DNA of 64,000 nucleotides. It comes from Sciurus carolinensis (lineage: Eukaryota > Chordata > Mammalia > Rodentia > Sciuridae). Each line of letters opens with the position of its first letter. Within the stretch, counting starts at the first letter, position 1. Both the position numbers and the translations under genes were made by a program. Below, piece after piece: positions 36,060 to 45,416 of the stretch. Under the pieces are notes generated by a model. That model made no database searches. It was not told the DNA's origin and saw only the letters and a list, made by a program, of their open reading frames with translations. The stretch spans positions 21,741,123-21,805,122 of the forward strand of contig NC_062224.1 of NCBI RefSeq assembly GCF_902686445.1, written 5' to 3'.

Positions 36060-36250
36060 CCCGTGGCATGGCTGTGAGATACTTTGAACAGATCATCTCT
36101 TATTCACACCACACCACCACTCTGCAAGTTGTGCACTATTTTTTTGGACATTTTACAGACAACACTCAGTAGGATTAAACAGCTCTTTCTAAGTCATACG
36201 GCTCATAAGTGAATTCAAAACCAGGTCTGCATAACTTCAAAATTCCTGCT
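36060..36250 (-). mobile_element. MIR SINE (minus strand)
   Basis: Antisense MIR order: 'ctctgcaagttgtgcactat', 'cattttacagacaacactca', 'ttaaacagctctttctaagt', 'catacggctcataagtgaat', 'accaggtctgcata'. Diverged as expected for this old family. Confidence 0.8.
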
Positions 36251-37476
36251 TATCTCACTCCAAACAGTGCCTCTCCCTGTAACCTGCACACAACAACCAG
36301 AGTGCTACGTGTTGGGCCTCACAGAGTAATTCTCATCTGTCTTCTCCCTGACAGTCCTTCAAAAATGAAAACTTTCCAGAAGCCAGTGGTTAGCTTAACA
36401 CTTCACACCCCCACTGTGGCGAGAATGTTCTTCTTCATGGTGCTTAAAGCCTGTCCCAAACTAACTCACTGAGGCCCTGCATCTGTTGCTATTTTCACAC
36501 AGAGCCTAAGAAATGGTGTTACCATAGTCTAGAACATCTCATCCCTGACAGCTTCCTCCAGCAGCAAAGACCATGCACAACAGGCTCAAAGACAAAAGCC
36601 TCACATTCATGCCATCTCCATCCAACTGCATCCCAAGAAGATAGTAAACACCACTTTATGTTGACGGGGAAAGGTCCCTGGACAATGGCTGGAGGTGCTG
36701 CTGCTGTCCTCTGGCTGTTTTCTCTGAGAGCAGACAAGGCAATGAGATAATGGGTGGCCTTGTTTTCCCATTCACAAGTCCCCCAGGGCAGCATCTCTCC
36801 AAATCCATTTATAAGGTTTCTCTCTAGGAGGGGGACCTGCCACAGACCTGCTCGCTGGGAGAGTCATGCCAGGGTCGACCTCAGACACCTCTGAGTGATT
36901 GGAGGTCAATGCAGTAATCCAGGAAAATGCCATCCTCTGTGACTGACGAATCCAGGCTGAGGGCTGAGGTGGCCTGTAGTTGAAAACTGCCACTTTCTCA
37001 TCAGGTTCAAGTAAAGTCCTGGTTTGAAAAAAAGCAAGTATTTCCAAACTACAGAACTCGGGATAAGATTCTAAGAGGATAAAACATTTTAATATGGGTT
37101 AAAAAGTGTTTGAAGAATTCAAACCCAAACTTCCTCAGGATTCTCATTAGCTACCTCAGGAACAGTGAGGGAAGCATGCAAACGAGGAAGAATGAGCCTT
37201 TAGTAATTACGTTTAGTAATTCCGAAAGGACCTTCACTGTTGGGAGGACATTGAAGTTGGAACGCCATATAATTCCCTTTGTGCTTCTGTGGTATATTCA
37301 ATGATATCAATAAAACGGATGATCGGCAAACAGCCTCCAAGTCTATTTGTTATTCTCCATTTTTATTAGACTAACAATATGTAAAACGATATGAAATGAA
37401 ACGGTACTGACTCCAATGACCTTGTACCCCAATTCAATCAGTGTGTCACCAAATAGCAGTAAAATCAACAGTATTC
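36251..37476. other. Unassigned unique DNA
   Basis: No repeat recognised. Minus-strand frames of 91 codons (36519-36794 and 36772-37047) overlap at their ends. They show no conserved motif, and I could not support either as an exon. Confidence 0.45.
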
Positions 37477-37595
37477 AAGAGATTTATGGGGCTGGGGAGA
37501 TAGCTCAGTCAGTAGAGTGATTGCCTTGCAAGCACAAGGCCCTGGGTTCAATCCCCAGCACCGCAAAAAAAAAAAAAAAAAGAGAGAGATTTATG
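37477..37595 (+). mobile_element. Young ID SINE with target duplication
   Basis: The body runs from GGGGCTGGGGAGATAGCTCA (37488 on) to 'cccagcaccgc', followed by about 18 A. A-box-like TAGCTCAGT (37501-37509) and B-box GGTTCAATCCC (37545-37555) are intact. AGAGATTTATG occurs before the element (37478-37488) and after the tail (37585-37595), giving a clean duplication. It looks recent. Confidence 0.97.
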
Positions 37596-39642
37596 AATTC
37601 AATTCAACTTTTCTTCCCCAGTCTGAGCAGGCCTGGGTGGAAAGAGAAATGGCCAGAACTGGGAGCAGTAGCTCCCCTCCCCTCCAATAACTCACTACAA
37701 CCCCCCCCCCCAAGACCCCTGGAGGGTTGTGAATGCAAGGACTAAACAGAATCAAAGAAGGTAAGATGGCAGAAGTCAAGGCCAGGGCCTTCACTGTAGT
37801 CTGACTGTGGCAGAAAAGGTACTCTGGAAAATTCTATGATTAATCAAATTACACTGAGGCTAAAAGTCAACATGGCTGGGAGCATCAATATCATATAGAT
37901 GTAAGATATATAGAGATAGATATAAGATATATAGAGATATAAGGAAAACAAAACAAAAACAAATCTCCAGATACTGGAAACTTCTCTGTTCTCAATAGTC
38001 ACCCACCATTTGCAGATTCTTTATTTGTAAATTCACCTACTTGTCTAAATTTAGAGGTAACCCCCAAATCAAAGCTGTTGGCACTTTCACATTCATTCAC
38101 GAAACACGAGACACGAGCAGAGCAGTAAACAGTTTGGGTTGCTCAGCAAACACAATCTCAAGTGGAGTCCAACTAAACAGTGCTCTGCCTACTTGTTTCA
38201 GCCCTCATACTGTAAAAACGGTGGCCTTTTTGTGGTCTATTTTGTGCCACGTGTTTCTCTTTTAAGCCTTTTTTGTGTGAATGTGATTTTGTTATTTAAA
38301 TAGCCCCCAAGCACAGTGCCGAAGTGCTGTCTAGTGTTCCCAAGTTTAAGAGGTTGTGCTTTGCCTTACAGATCTGCCATGTCATCTGCTTTGAGCACTC
38401 TGAAAAGAACTTAAATAAATGAAATGAGAAGTAGCCAGGGTACATTTTAGCACAAAGACTGTTAGTGTTTAGCAGGGACTCCATGTCTGTAGAGAGGAAG
38501 GAAGGAGGGAGAGAAACACTTAATTTGATGCTTACTGTTTAAAGGTTCCTCTCTGTTCACACATTGCAAATGTTAATGAATCTGATCTCTGGATAGTAAC
38601 CACAGGGAACTTGATCAGTCTCTAAACATAATTCTTCCCAGAGTCTCTACTGAGTTGGGAAAAATGAAGAAGTTTCTCATCTTATGTAGAAAATGCCAGT
38701 CTTTCTTGCATATATTTAGTGTTGCTAAAATAACCCCTAGAAAATTAACTAGATTTTAATCATTTTCTTCTCAAAGGATGTTCTCCATAAATAGTCAACA
38801 GACCAACTGTCTGTGGGGCAGAAGGGTGTAGACTTTTATATAGCGGGAGTTCTTTGACATTCTGCTAGCAATCTAAGACTTCCTTCTCAGAGCTCAGAGA
38901 CCAGAGGAAGAATTGGGGTGGGTGCTATTCTCATCTTTGCTCTTTTCATTAAAACTTTTCAAAGAAGACTTTATTCCAACATGCATTTAGAAGAAAAAGA
39001 AAGTGAAGAATTTTTCCTCCAGGCAAATAATTTATAAGGGCCAAAAAAACTCTTCAATATGATTTATTTCACAGGGATCACTGAAGAGTGTGTGAAAACA
39101 GATCTCTGCGGAAATTCTAGGATGTCTTTTAATGTCACCTTGAAAGACGTAAAGGATTTCAAAGGCGATTATGAAATAAATCCATTTTTAGTTTAACAGT
39201 TATCTTGGTTTGGCTGGAATGTAACTAAAATTCATGTACGTGATTCAATTTGACAGGAATGTGGCTCTTGACAATCAGTCAACCTCAGTATTTTATTCTC
39301 ATCAATGATGAAGTGGCTAGGTTGAGTTCCCTAGAACGTAGACTTGGGACCTCGTACTCTTCTTTCAAAGAGATGCTTAGTAGAGAAACGTCAGAATTGA
39401 AAGAAATCTCAGCCATGATTCAGTTATCAGTGCAAATTGAACATTTTTTTCCTAATAGGTCAAAGGACCATGACAAAAATAAATAAATAAGTGGTAAAGC
39501 CCATACATTGAGCTAGAAGCAGCTCTAGGCTAGATCTGAGCCCTCCTGCTGCCTAGTCTACACAGGCACATCCCTAAGTGAGTAGTGATTTTCCTGGTAA
39601 TTTTCTTTATCTAATTTTACTGCCTAAACACATTACCATTTG
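37596..39642. other. Unassigned DNA with a small tandem repeat
   Basis: A C-run lies at about 37701-37711. At 37890-37945 an AGATATAAGATATATAGAG-type unit is repeated irregularly. A GGAAGGAAGGAGG patch lies near 38499. No gene recognised. Confidence 0.45.
37890..37945. repeat. AT-rich irregular tandem repeat
   Basis: Units around AAGATATATAGAGATA recur at 37904 and 37926, with partial copies on either side. Read directly. Confidence 0.85.
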
Positions 39643-40103
39643 TTATGGGAATGGGACCCATCACAAAGAAAGAGAGCAGGCCTGAGGGACCTTCTAATCA
39701 AATTGTTAGGCTAAGTAGGGAAATGTTAGGTTACCTCCCCAACCCGGAGCCCCTCCCATCATATTTCTTGATCTTGTGACTGTCCCCATGGGTCTTGATC
39801 TCTCTGCTTCTTGCAACCAGCCTAAAATGAAAGCAAGTTCTGCCTAAACCTGACAATGAGGGGGTACTTCATCTTGTAGGAGGCCAGGTCATGCTTTTAA
39901 ATGAAACAATTTTCATTTGAAGAGGGTGGGGTCCAAAGATATAAAGAGTTAGAATGAGCTGTGCGCAGGGGAGAAGTGTGTTGAGACCTCTGTAGATAAA
40001 GTTTCATTATTTCTACTCTTTATTCCCTTAGTAAAATGTAAGTGGCAACTAATAAAATGGCTATAGTCAGAAGTGAAATTTCCGCTAAGATTCATATAAC
40101 ATA
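39643..40103 (+). mobile_element. Candidate endogenous-retrovirus solo LTR
   Basis: Begins TGTTATGGGAATGGGACCC. It has a TATA-like 'gatataaagag' (about 39938) and then 'tagataaagtttcattattt', like an LTR promoter and polyadenylation region. It could end with CA near 40103. The layout suits an LTR, but no target duplication was found and the family is not recognised. Confidence 0.35.
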
Positions 40104-41077
40104 TTGGCTATATGGTGAGGTTTTCCCAATATCTACAGCACTAAACTTCACTCCTAGGGAAGTGATTGCAAAACAGCATTACTGAGTTCCTTACCCTCCA
40201 GAATTATATAGTTTATGTCAATCAAAATAGAAATAATCCTAAAATTAAAGGCATTAAAAAAATAATTTTGATGCCAAATTGGAAAAGAAAGCTTCAAAAG
40301 TACTTTGAAAATGGAGCCAAAGTATCCATTAAAGGAAAAATTACAGGCAAATTAAGAATATGCCTTTTCCAATGACATTGAACCTCAGTAATTTTCTCCG
40401 CGATGCTCTAAAACCCTGTAATTCTCATAGAAATCTGGCAATCTCACCCATTTCCCCCTGGCAGAATAAATAGACCAGTATATGGTGTGGTTTGTAGTTC
40501 AAAGAAATATTGCTTTACAATGGAGGTTGGGGGCACATGCCAGGATTACTTGCGTATCATCAGAAGAAAGAAATCTAAGCTACACTTCACAATGCAGTAG
40601 CTTAATCCACTGCCTTTAATTTGCAAGCTTGCTAATTGGCAAACAGATAAAAATAAGAAAGATGTCATTATTCATGCAATTCACTGACAGTGCACTCTAT
40701 TTCACTGGGCTGTATGCATATAAATCGCCTTTATGATAATGGGGGGATGGGTTTTAAGTATTTGATCTAATAGCCCCCAAGAACAGTGTCACTAGAACCT
40801 CAGTGGGTGAGCAAGAGTCACCTATGATAGAATTCAACTGAGTGTCTCAGTGTTTAGTGACCAAACCAAATCTTTACAACAATGATGACCTTGAGTTTGG
40901 GTCTAGACTAATTACTCACAATGGGAAAGGTTAACTAAAAAAGAAATTAAAAATCAAATACTCTCCCCTGGAAATCAAAGAATGTATTATGAATTTTCCA
41001 TTTCTAACACCTTCATTGCACAATTAGGGAAAAAGTCCAGACTGCTGACTGGGTTGTACCTAGAGGTTGAGCACAGC
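40104..41077. other. Unique DNA with a homeodomain-motif block
   Basis: At 40600-40745 there are TTAATCC, CTAATTGGC, an octamer-like ATGCATAT (40714-40721) and 'tttatgataat' within 145 bp. The block looks like a candidate conserved element. No gene recognised. A 69-codon frame at 40166-40375 is Lys/Ile-rich and unconvincing. Confidence 0.4.
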
Positions 41078-41219
41078 ATTTTTTTTTCTTCTATTTTTTT
41101 CAGTTGTAGGCAAACCCAATACCTTTATTTTATTTACTTATATGTGGTGCTGAGAATTGAACCCAGTGCCTCACACATGCTAGGCAGGTGCTATACTGCT
41201 GAGCCATAACCCCAGCCCA
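41078..41219 (-). mobile_element. ID-derived SINE with long 3' extension (minus strand)
   Basis: Antisense ID core 'gtggtgctgagaattgaacc', then 'cctcacacatgctaggcagg' and 'ctgctgagccataaccccag'. Before it lies 'cagttgtaggcaaacccaat' and 'acctttattttatttactta', a tail typical of a distinct sciurid ID-related subfamily. Confidence 0.9.
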
Positions 41220-42011
41220 AGCACAGCAATGTGACTTGAATTCTGTCTCTACTATCCATTGCCCACTCTCATGGTGAGGGAGACTGTGCTGATTTAGGTG
41301 AGGGCCAACCGCAAATGACATGGTAGGAAGAGATGAGATGAGAGCCCCTTTCGCTGTCTTTTCCCAACACAGACTGAGAAATTTATTTAGTAATTTTTGT
41401 AGTAGAGAGCCCCAATCTTGGGGTGGGTATTGACACTACATGCCAATTATCTGTATTGTGTGAACATTTCATAGAACTTTCTTGAAGAAATCAGATCTAT
41501 TTAACGGTGGGGGCTGCACAGAACAAATACCAAAGACTCCTAGTCCCAGAGTAAAACCAACCCTATTGTCATTCTGCCTGCCGTGTGATAAGCCCTGTAG
41601 GAATGGGTAGATGCTTGAATCCGAATAGGAGCCTTCATGTTTCTGCCAAAGCATAATTTTCTTCCTATATTATTGCTTTTTTGATGACTGTTTAAAGCAA
41701 TCCTTTTTAAAATGGACAAAGCTTGGCAGGAGGTTAGCAAGTCAATTAATTGGCAGGGAGAAAGTAAAGCACAATTTCGCACACCACTATTTAAAGAGTA
41801 ATTTCAAATACAACAGGTTGTTAACATATTGTGCATAGAGAAATGTTAGTCTGCCCAATTTTATGAAAGTCCAGTATAAGAATATAAGACTTCTTCTGAT
41901 CTTCCCACCCAAATGAACCAGGGAGTAAAGATTTGCCTAGAATTCTTTACTGTTCACCCAGCATTTTCTTTTCTTTTCTCTTTTTTTAAAAATTTAGATA
42001 GCACCTTCTTG
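41220..42011. other. Unassigned DNA
   Basis: Nothing recognised. Minus-strand frames of 61-80 codons look random. Confidence 0.45.
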
Positions 42012-42125
42012 AGCTATGGGTATAGCTTGTGGTAGTGCACTTTGCCTAGCATGCCCAAGGTCTTGGGTTCAATCACCACAAAAGTAAATAGATAGATAGA
42101 TAGATAGATAGACAGACAGAAAGAC
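42012..42125 (+). mobile_element. ID-type SINE with GATA-repeat tail
   Basis: Decayed ID body ('gggtatagcttgtggtagtg', 'cttgggttcaatcaccac') followed by 'aaaagtaaa' and a run of GATA units turning into GACA (about 42089-42120). The tail has evolved into a microsatellite. Confidence 0.85.
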
Positions 42126-42521
42126 AGCAACTCCCCAAGAAACTGTTAGTCTGAGTGCACAGATAATTAACTAACTGCTAGTGTAGGGAGCTGCAGGGCA
42201 GGAAATCAGAGTTAAAGAGTTGGCTACCACTGTCAATTACAGGGTAATCAGAAAGCACACCATCTCTTTAATTAAATGTAAGATAATGGGAAATGCAATT
42301 TATGAAAAACAACCCCCACCAAAATATCAAGACCCCATTTATTGCCGAGGAGTGGGCAAACCAGGCAACAGCATAAGCAGAATATCGAGTCATTTCTCAA
42401 CCAACATTATGCCTAGGTGAAAAGAAAACATTATGTCTACTTTCAGTTGGTGCTTTTTTCTCTTTCTAAAGCATAGTCACTCCTATTAAGTATTAAAATA
42501 CAAAAATACTTTGACTCTTTA

Positions 42522-42543
42522 AAAAAAAAAAAAAAAAAAAAAA
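42522..42543. repeat. Poly-A run
   Basis: About 22 A preceded by 'gactcttt'. It may be the tail of an unidentified retroposed fragment. No direct repeats were found. Confidence 0.9.
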
Positions 42544-42554
42544 CCTTACTGTTC

Positions 42555-42830
42555 TATCATCCTTTGAGGGTCAATTTAAATATCTCCCCCTTTCTGAGAG
42601 AGAGTCCTTGCACCCTTGGGAGAACTCTTTCCTTCTCTGGGTTCCTATAAAGTTTTACTCATATGACCAACAGAAAGGTTATTTCGGGGTTCTATGTATA
42701 CCAGTCTCTGCCAATAAACAGGAGCTTCTGGAGAACATTAATGGCCTTTATTCATCTTTATGCTCCCAACAGCTACATGAATTCTCGGCTCTTAGTGGAT
42801 GGTTAATATGAGTTTATTTAATTATATTTA
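42555..42830 (+). mobile_element. L2 LINE 3' end (plus strand)
   Basis: 'gagggtcaatttaaatatct' with 'ccccctttctgagagagagt' matches the L2 region 'tcaaatgtcacctcctcaga'. Further on, 'gcctttattcatctttatgc' with 'tcccaacagc' and 'ttagtggatggttaatatga' matches the L2 3' end. Confidence 0.65.
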
Positions 42831-43110
42831 TAGAGAAGATGAATGGCACAATGTTATAAATAACTCAACTTTATTGTAATAAAAACTAACGAATTTCTAC
42901 TCCAAACCTTCACCTCCAATAATACCTATGACAGGATCTCAATACTATTCTGGCAGATATCTTTTAATTCCTATCATCTAGCCACAGGTGCTGATAAGAA
43001 TGGTCAAAAATAATGGTTCCACAGGAGAAAAGATAAAGTATTTGGACAATCAATAAAAAATGATCTGTCTTCACAGCTACACAGATTTGGGGTTGAATAC
43101 AGTGTGGCCT
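42831..43110. other. Unassigned DNA
   Basis: AT-rich unique sequence. Nothing recognised. Confidence 0.45.
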
Positions 43111-43455
43111 TCGAAGCTCTGTATAAACACAGCATCTTTCTGCCCTTTCTTCTTAGGAATCTTATTTCATTCACCTTGCTCTCTTCTACAGATAAATCTT
43201 AGTGCTCAGTATTAATTTTGCTCTGAATTTTTTTACTCAGACTTCTGTGACTCCTAATTCCACCTCAAATGATATCAGTCTCCCATTAAACATTCCTTAT
43301 CTTTTCTTACTTACTACTCATTGCCCTTGTTAGCTGTTTAATCCCCTCCCACATGCTACCAAGTACAGGAAGATGGAAATACAGTCCATCTTGCTACGTG
43401 CTAGCACCCACTGCCTAGGAGAGTGTCCAGTGCAAAACATAGACTCTGTTTATTC
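43111..43455 (+). mobile_element. Possible L2 3' end
   Basis: A pyrimidine-rich run is followed by 'agcacccactgcctaggaga', 'gtgtccagtgcaaaacatag' and 'tttattcagtgaacag'. This resembles the L2 ending 'cctggcacatagtaggtgct' and 'ttgttgaatgaa'. It is diverged, so it is a weak call. Confidence 0.4.
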
Positions 43456-44189
43456 AGTGAACAGAGGGAAAGGGGAAGAAGGGAGAGAAGCGCTTTCACA
43501 TGAAGATGGCAGAGGCAAAGACATTAGGGTGGACGAGAGAGCTAGGGTGGCTTGCCTCCTGTCCCTTTCCCCCTGTACTCTTCCATCTCAGAGCTTTGTC
43601 GAGCAAGAAGAGGTTTCATTCAGACTTTGTCTTGGGACAAAGCTGAGAAAGACAGCCAAGAAGAAGGCTGCCTAACTCCATATGGGACAGCAGACATTTT
43701 CATGGGATAAAGAAGTGTGAGCTGACATGAAGATGATAGGCACAGTGTTATCAGATATGAAGATTTTTTTAAATGTTCTTGAAAGGCCTTCATGGTGGCA
43801 TTAACAAGATGACTGTTGTATTAGCAGAAGACGTCGTTAGTGAATTTGAAGCCATGTGTAAGATCAACCTAAGCACCGTGGATGGCTAAAAATATGAAGT
43901 CTTCGAGCCCAGAAAATTGATGGTGGTCATGACCAATGTCCTTGAAATACCAAGGCTAACACAACAGTGAGTTCAGGCTAAATCAATGTAAGAAAACTTT
44001 GAAGATAATAAAATGTTGCGCCAGATAGTTCCTTTCCCTGTTCTTTACAAATCTTCTCTATTGTTTCCACAGTGGAAGCTCTTATCCTAGCTGTTCTCTG
44101 AAACAAATCTTTGGAGGAAAAGACGGAAACATGTTATCATTCACAGTTCAATGCTTTCCTGGAATGTTCTGTGCAATTCCTTTTGGGTA
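43456..44189. other. Unassigned DNA holding an interrupted open frame
   Basis: A plus-strand frame from ATG at 43773 to TGA at 43970 is open for 66 codons except for a single TAA at 43887-43889. An AATAAA (44007-44012) follows 37 bases later. I do not recognise the encoded peptide, which is acidic in its middle and rich in Val and Met. It could be a scrap of a processed pseudogene, a transposon fragment, or chance. No poly-A tail or target duplication is evident. Confidence 0.3.
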
Positions 44190-44276
44190 TGCCTCCCCCT
44201 CCCTCCTCCCTCCCTCCCCTCCCCTCCCCCTCTTCCTTCTCCTCCTCCTCCTCCTCCTCCTCCTTCTCCTCCTTTT
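44190..44276. repeat. Polypyrimidine (CCT/CCCT)n tract
   Basis: About 87 bases consist almost wholly of C and T, with a pure CTC run of about eight units (44238-44262). The complementary strand is all purine. It encodes proline-rich chance frames. Tracts of this kind can form triplex DNA. Confidence 0.95.
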
Positions 44277-44624
44277 TTAAACTCTAAAGCTGGTCTTACT
44301 AGTTCAGTACGACTTCACCTTTCATCTGCTTACACAATTGTGCCGATCTGGCAAAATCTAAGCATGTCTGCTTTTGTTCCATCTTGCCTACCCCCTTCCC
44401 TAATTACCACTTAGGTATGTGTTTCACTAGCAGTTCTTTTAAAAAGGTATCTTCCTCCTGTCCCTTTACATGTTTCAGACATATAACAAAAATAGGGAAA
44501 GACTGAACTTTGAACCCAGCATTGACCTTTATTATTTATGTTCTTCCTAGTTTTCTCACTCAGAGCAGAGAAAGAAAAACCACACTGTATTTGTATGGAT
44601 TTGGGGTGCATGTTTGATAGGGTT
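44277..44624. other. Unassigned DNA
   Basis: Nothing recognised between the polypyrimidine tract and the DNA-transposon fossil. Confidence 0.45.
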
Positions 44625-44956
44625 CAGTAGGCCCCCTGAAGCCACAGGTTGGTTCTGCATCTAGGGGTTGTGCAGAATGCATTTAACCGTGGGTCAGAAA
44701 TAATTGGGGGGAAAAATGTGCTGTGCTAAACATATTTGTCATTATCCACCTCCTCCCATATAATAACAACTATTTACATGCCATTTACATTGTATTAAGC
44801 ATCATAACCAGTCTAGGGAAATGATTTAAAGTATACAGGAAGATGTTTGTAGGTTACATGGAAATACTACAACGAATCATATAAGACACTTGAGCAACTG
44901 CAGACTTCGGTATCTGTGGGGAACCAATCCCCCAGGGATCCCGAAGGTCAACCATA
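44625..44956. mobile_element. Non-autonomous DNA transposon fossil (pogo/Tigger-like)
   Basis: The left end CAGTAGGCCCCCTGAAG and the reverse complement of the right end (TATGGTTGACCTTCGGGATC) resemble each other as terminal inverted repeats. The interior has 'tctgcatctaggggttg', 'aataacaactatttacatgc', 'catttacattgtattaagca' and 'gatttaaagtatacaggaag', known from a common mammalian element that ends 'ggaaccaatccccc'. The exact family name was not decided. Confidence 0.7.
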
Positions 44957-45301
44957 CATCAAGCACTAAATTTATAATCATCTTACCAAAACTTTAAAAC
45001 TCCTTCCAAATCTACCACTCAATGGACAAAAAAACACATACCTTTTTTCAAAATAAAAGTGGTAGAGGCTTTCCACACTACACAATGGATACACAATCCA
45101 CTCAATCAAGTAAGTCAGGTCTGTAACAATGTAGGTCTCAGGAGAAAAGAACCCCTCTAACCTAAAACCTGAAATGCCTCGTAGTTAATCTCCCATCACA
45201 CATGGGAGATGAACAACCGAGTTATCTTTGGCTAGAAACTAGGCAAATGCCTTCCTTGGAGTCCAGAGGAATCAGAGAGGGATAGTAGATTTAGGCATCC
45301 A
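44957..45301. other. Unassigned DNA
   Basis: No element recognised. Short A-run near 45029. Confidence 0.45.
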
Positions 45302-45416
45302 AGAACCCCCTTTTTTTTTTTTTTTTGCGGTACTGGGGATCGAACTCAGGGCCTTGTGCTTGCGAGGCAAGCACTCTACCAGCTGAGCTATCTCCCCAGC
45401 CCAGAACCCCCTTTTT
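45302..45416 (-). mobile_element. Young ID SINE with target duplication (minus strand)
   Basis: The T-tail (to 45326) is followed by an antisense body: 'gcggtactggggatcgaact', 'tgcttgcgaggcaagcactc', 'gctatctccccagccc'. AGAACCCCCTTTTT occurs at 45302-45315 and 45403-45416. The overlapping 166- and 124-codon frames (45291-45791 minus, 45325-45699 plus) are partly this SINE and are not genes. Confidence 0.96.

Noticed and set aside
37488..37560. tRNA-like A and B boxes
   Set aside because: Part of an ID SINE with a poly-A tail and target duplication, so not a functional tRNA gene. The same holds for the other ID elements.
44151..44414. Proline-rich 87-codon frame
   Set aside because: A direct product of the CCT-rich tract, with no other protein feature.
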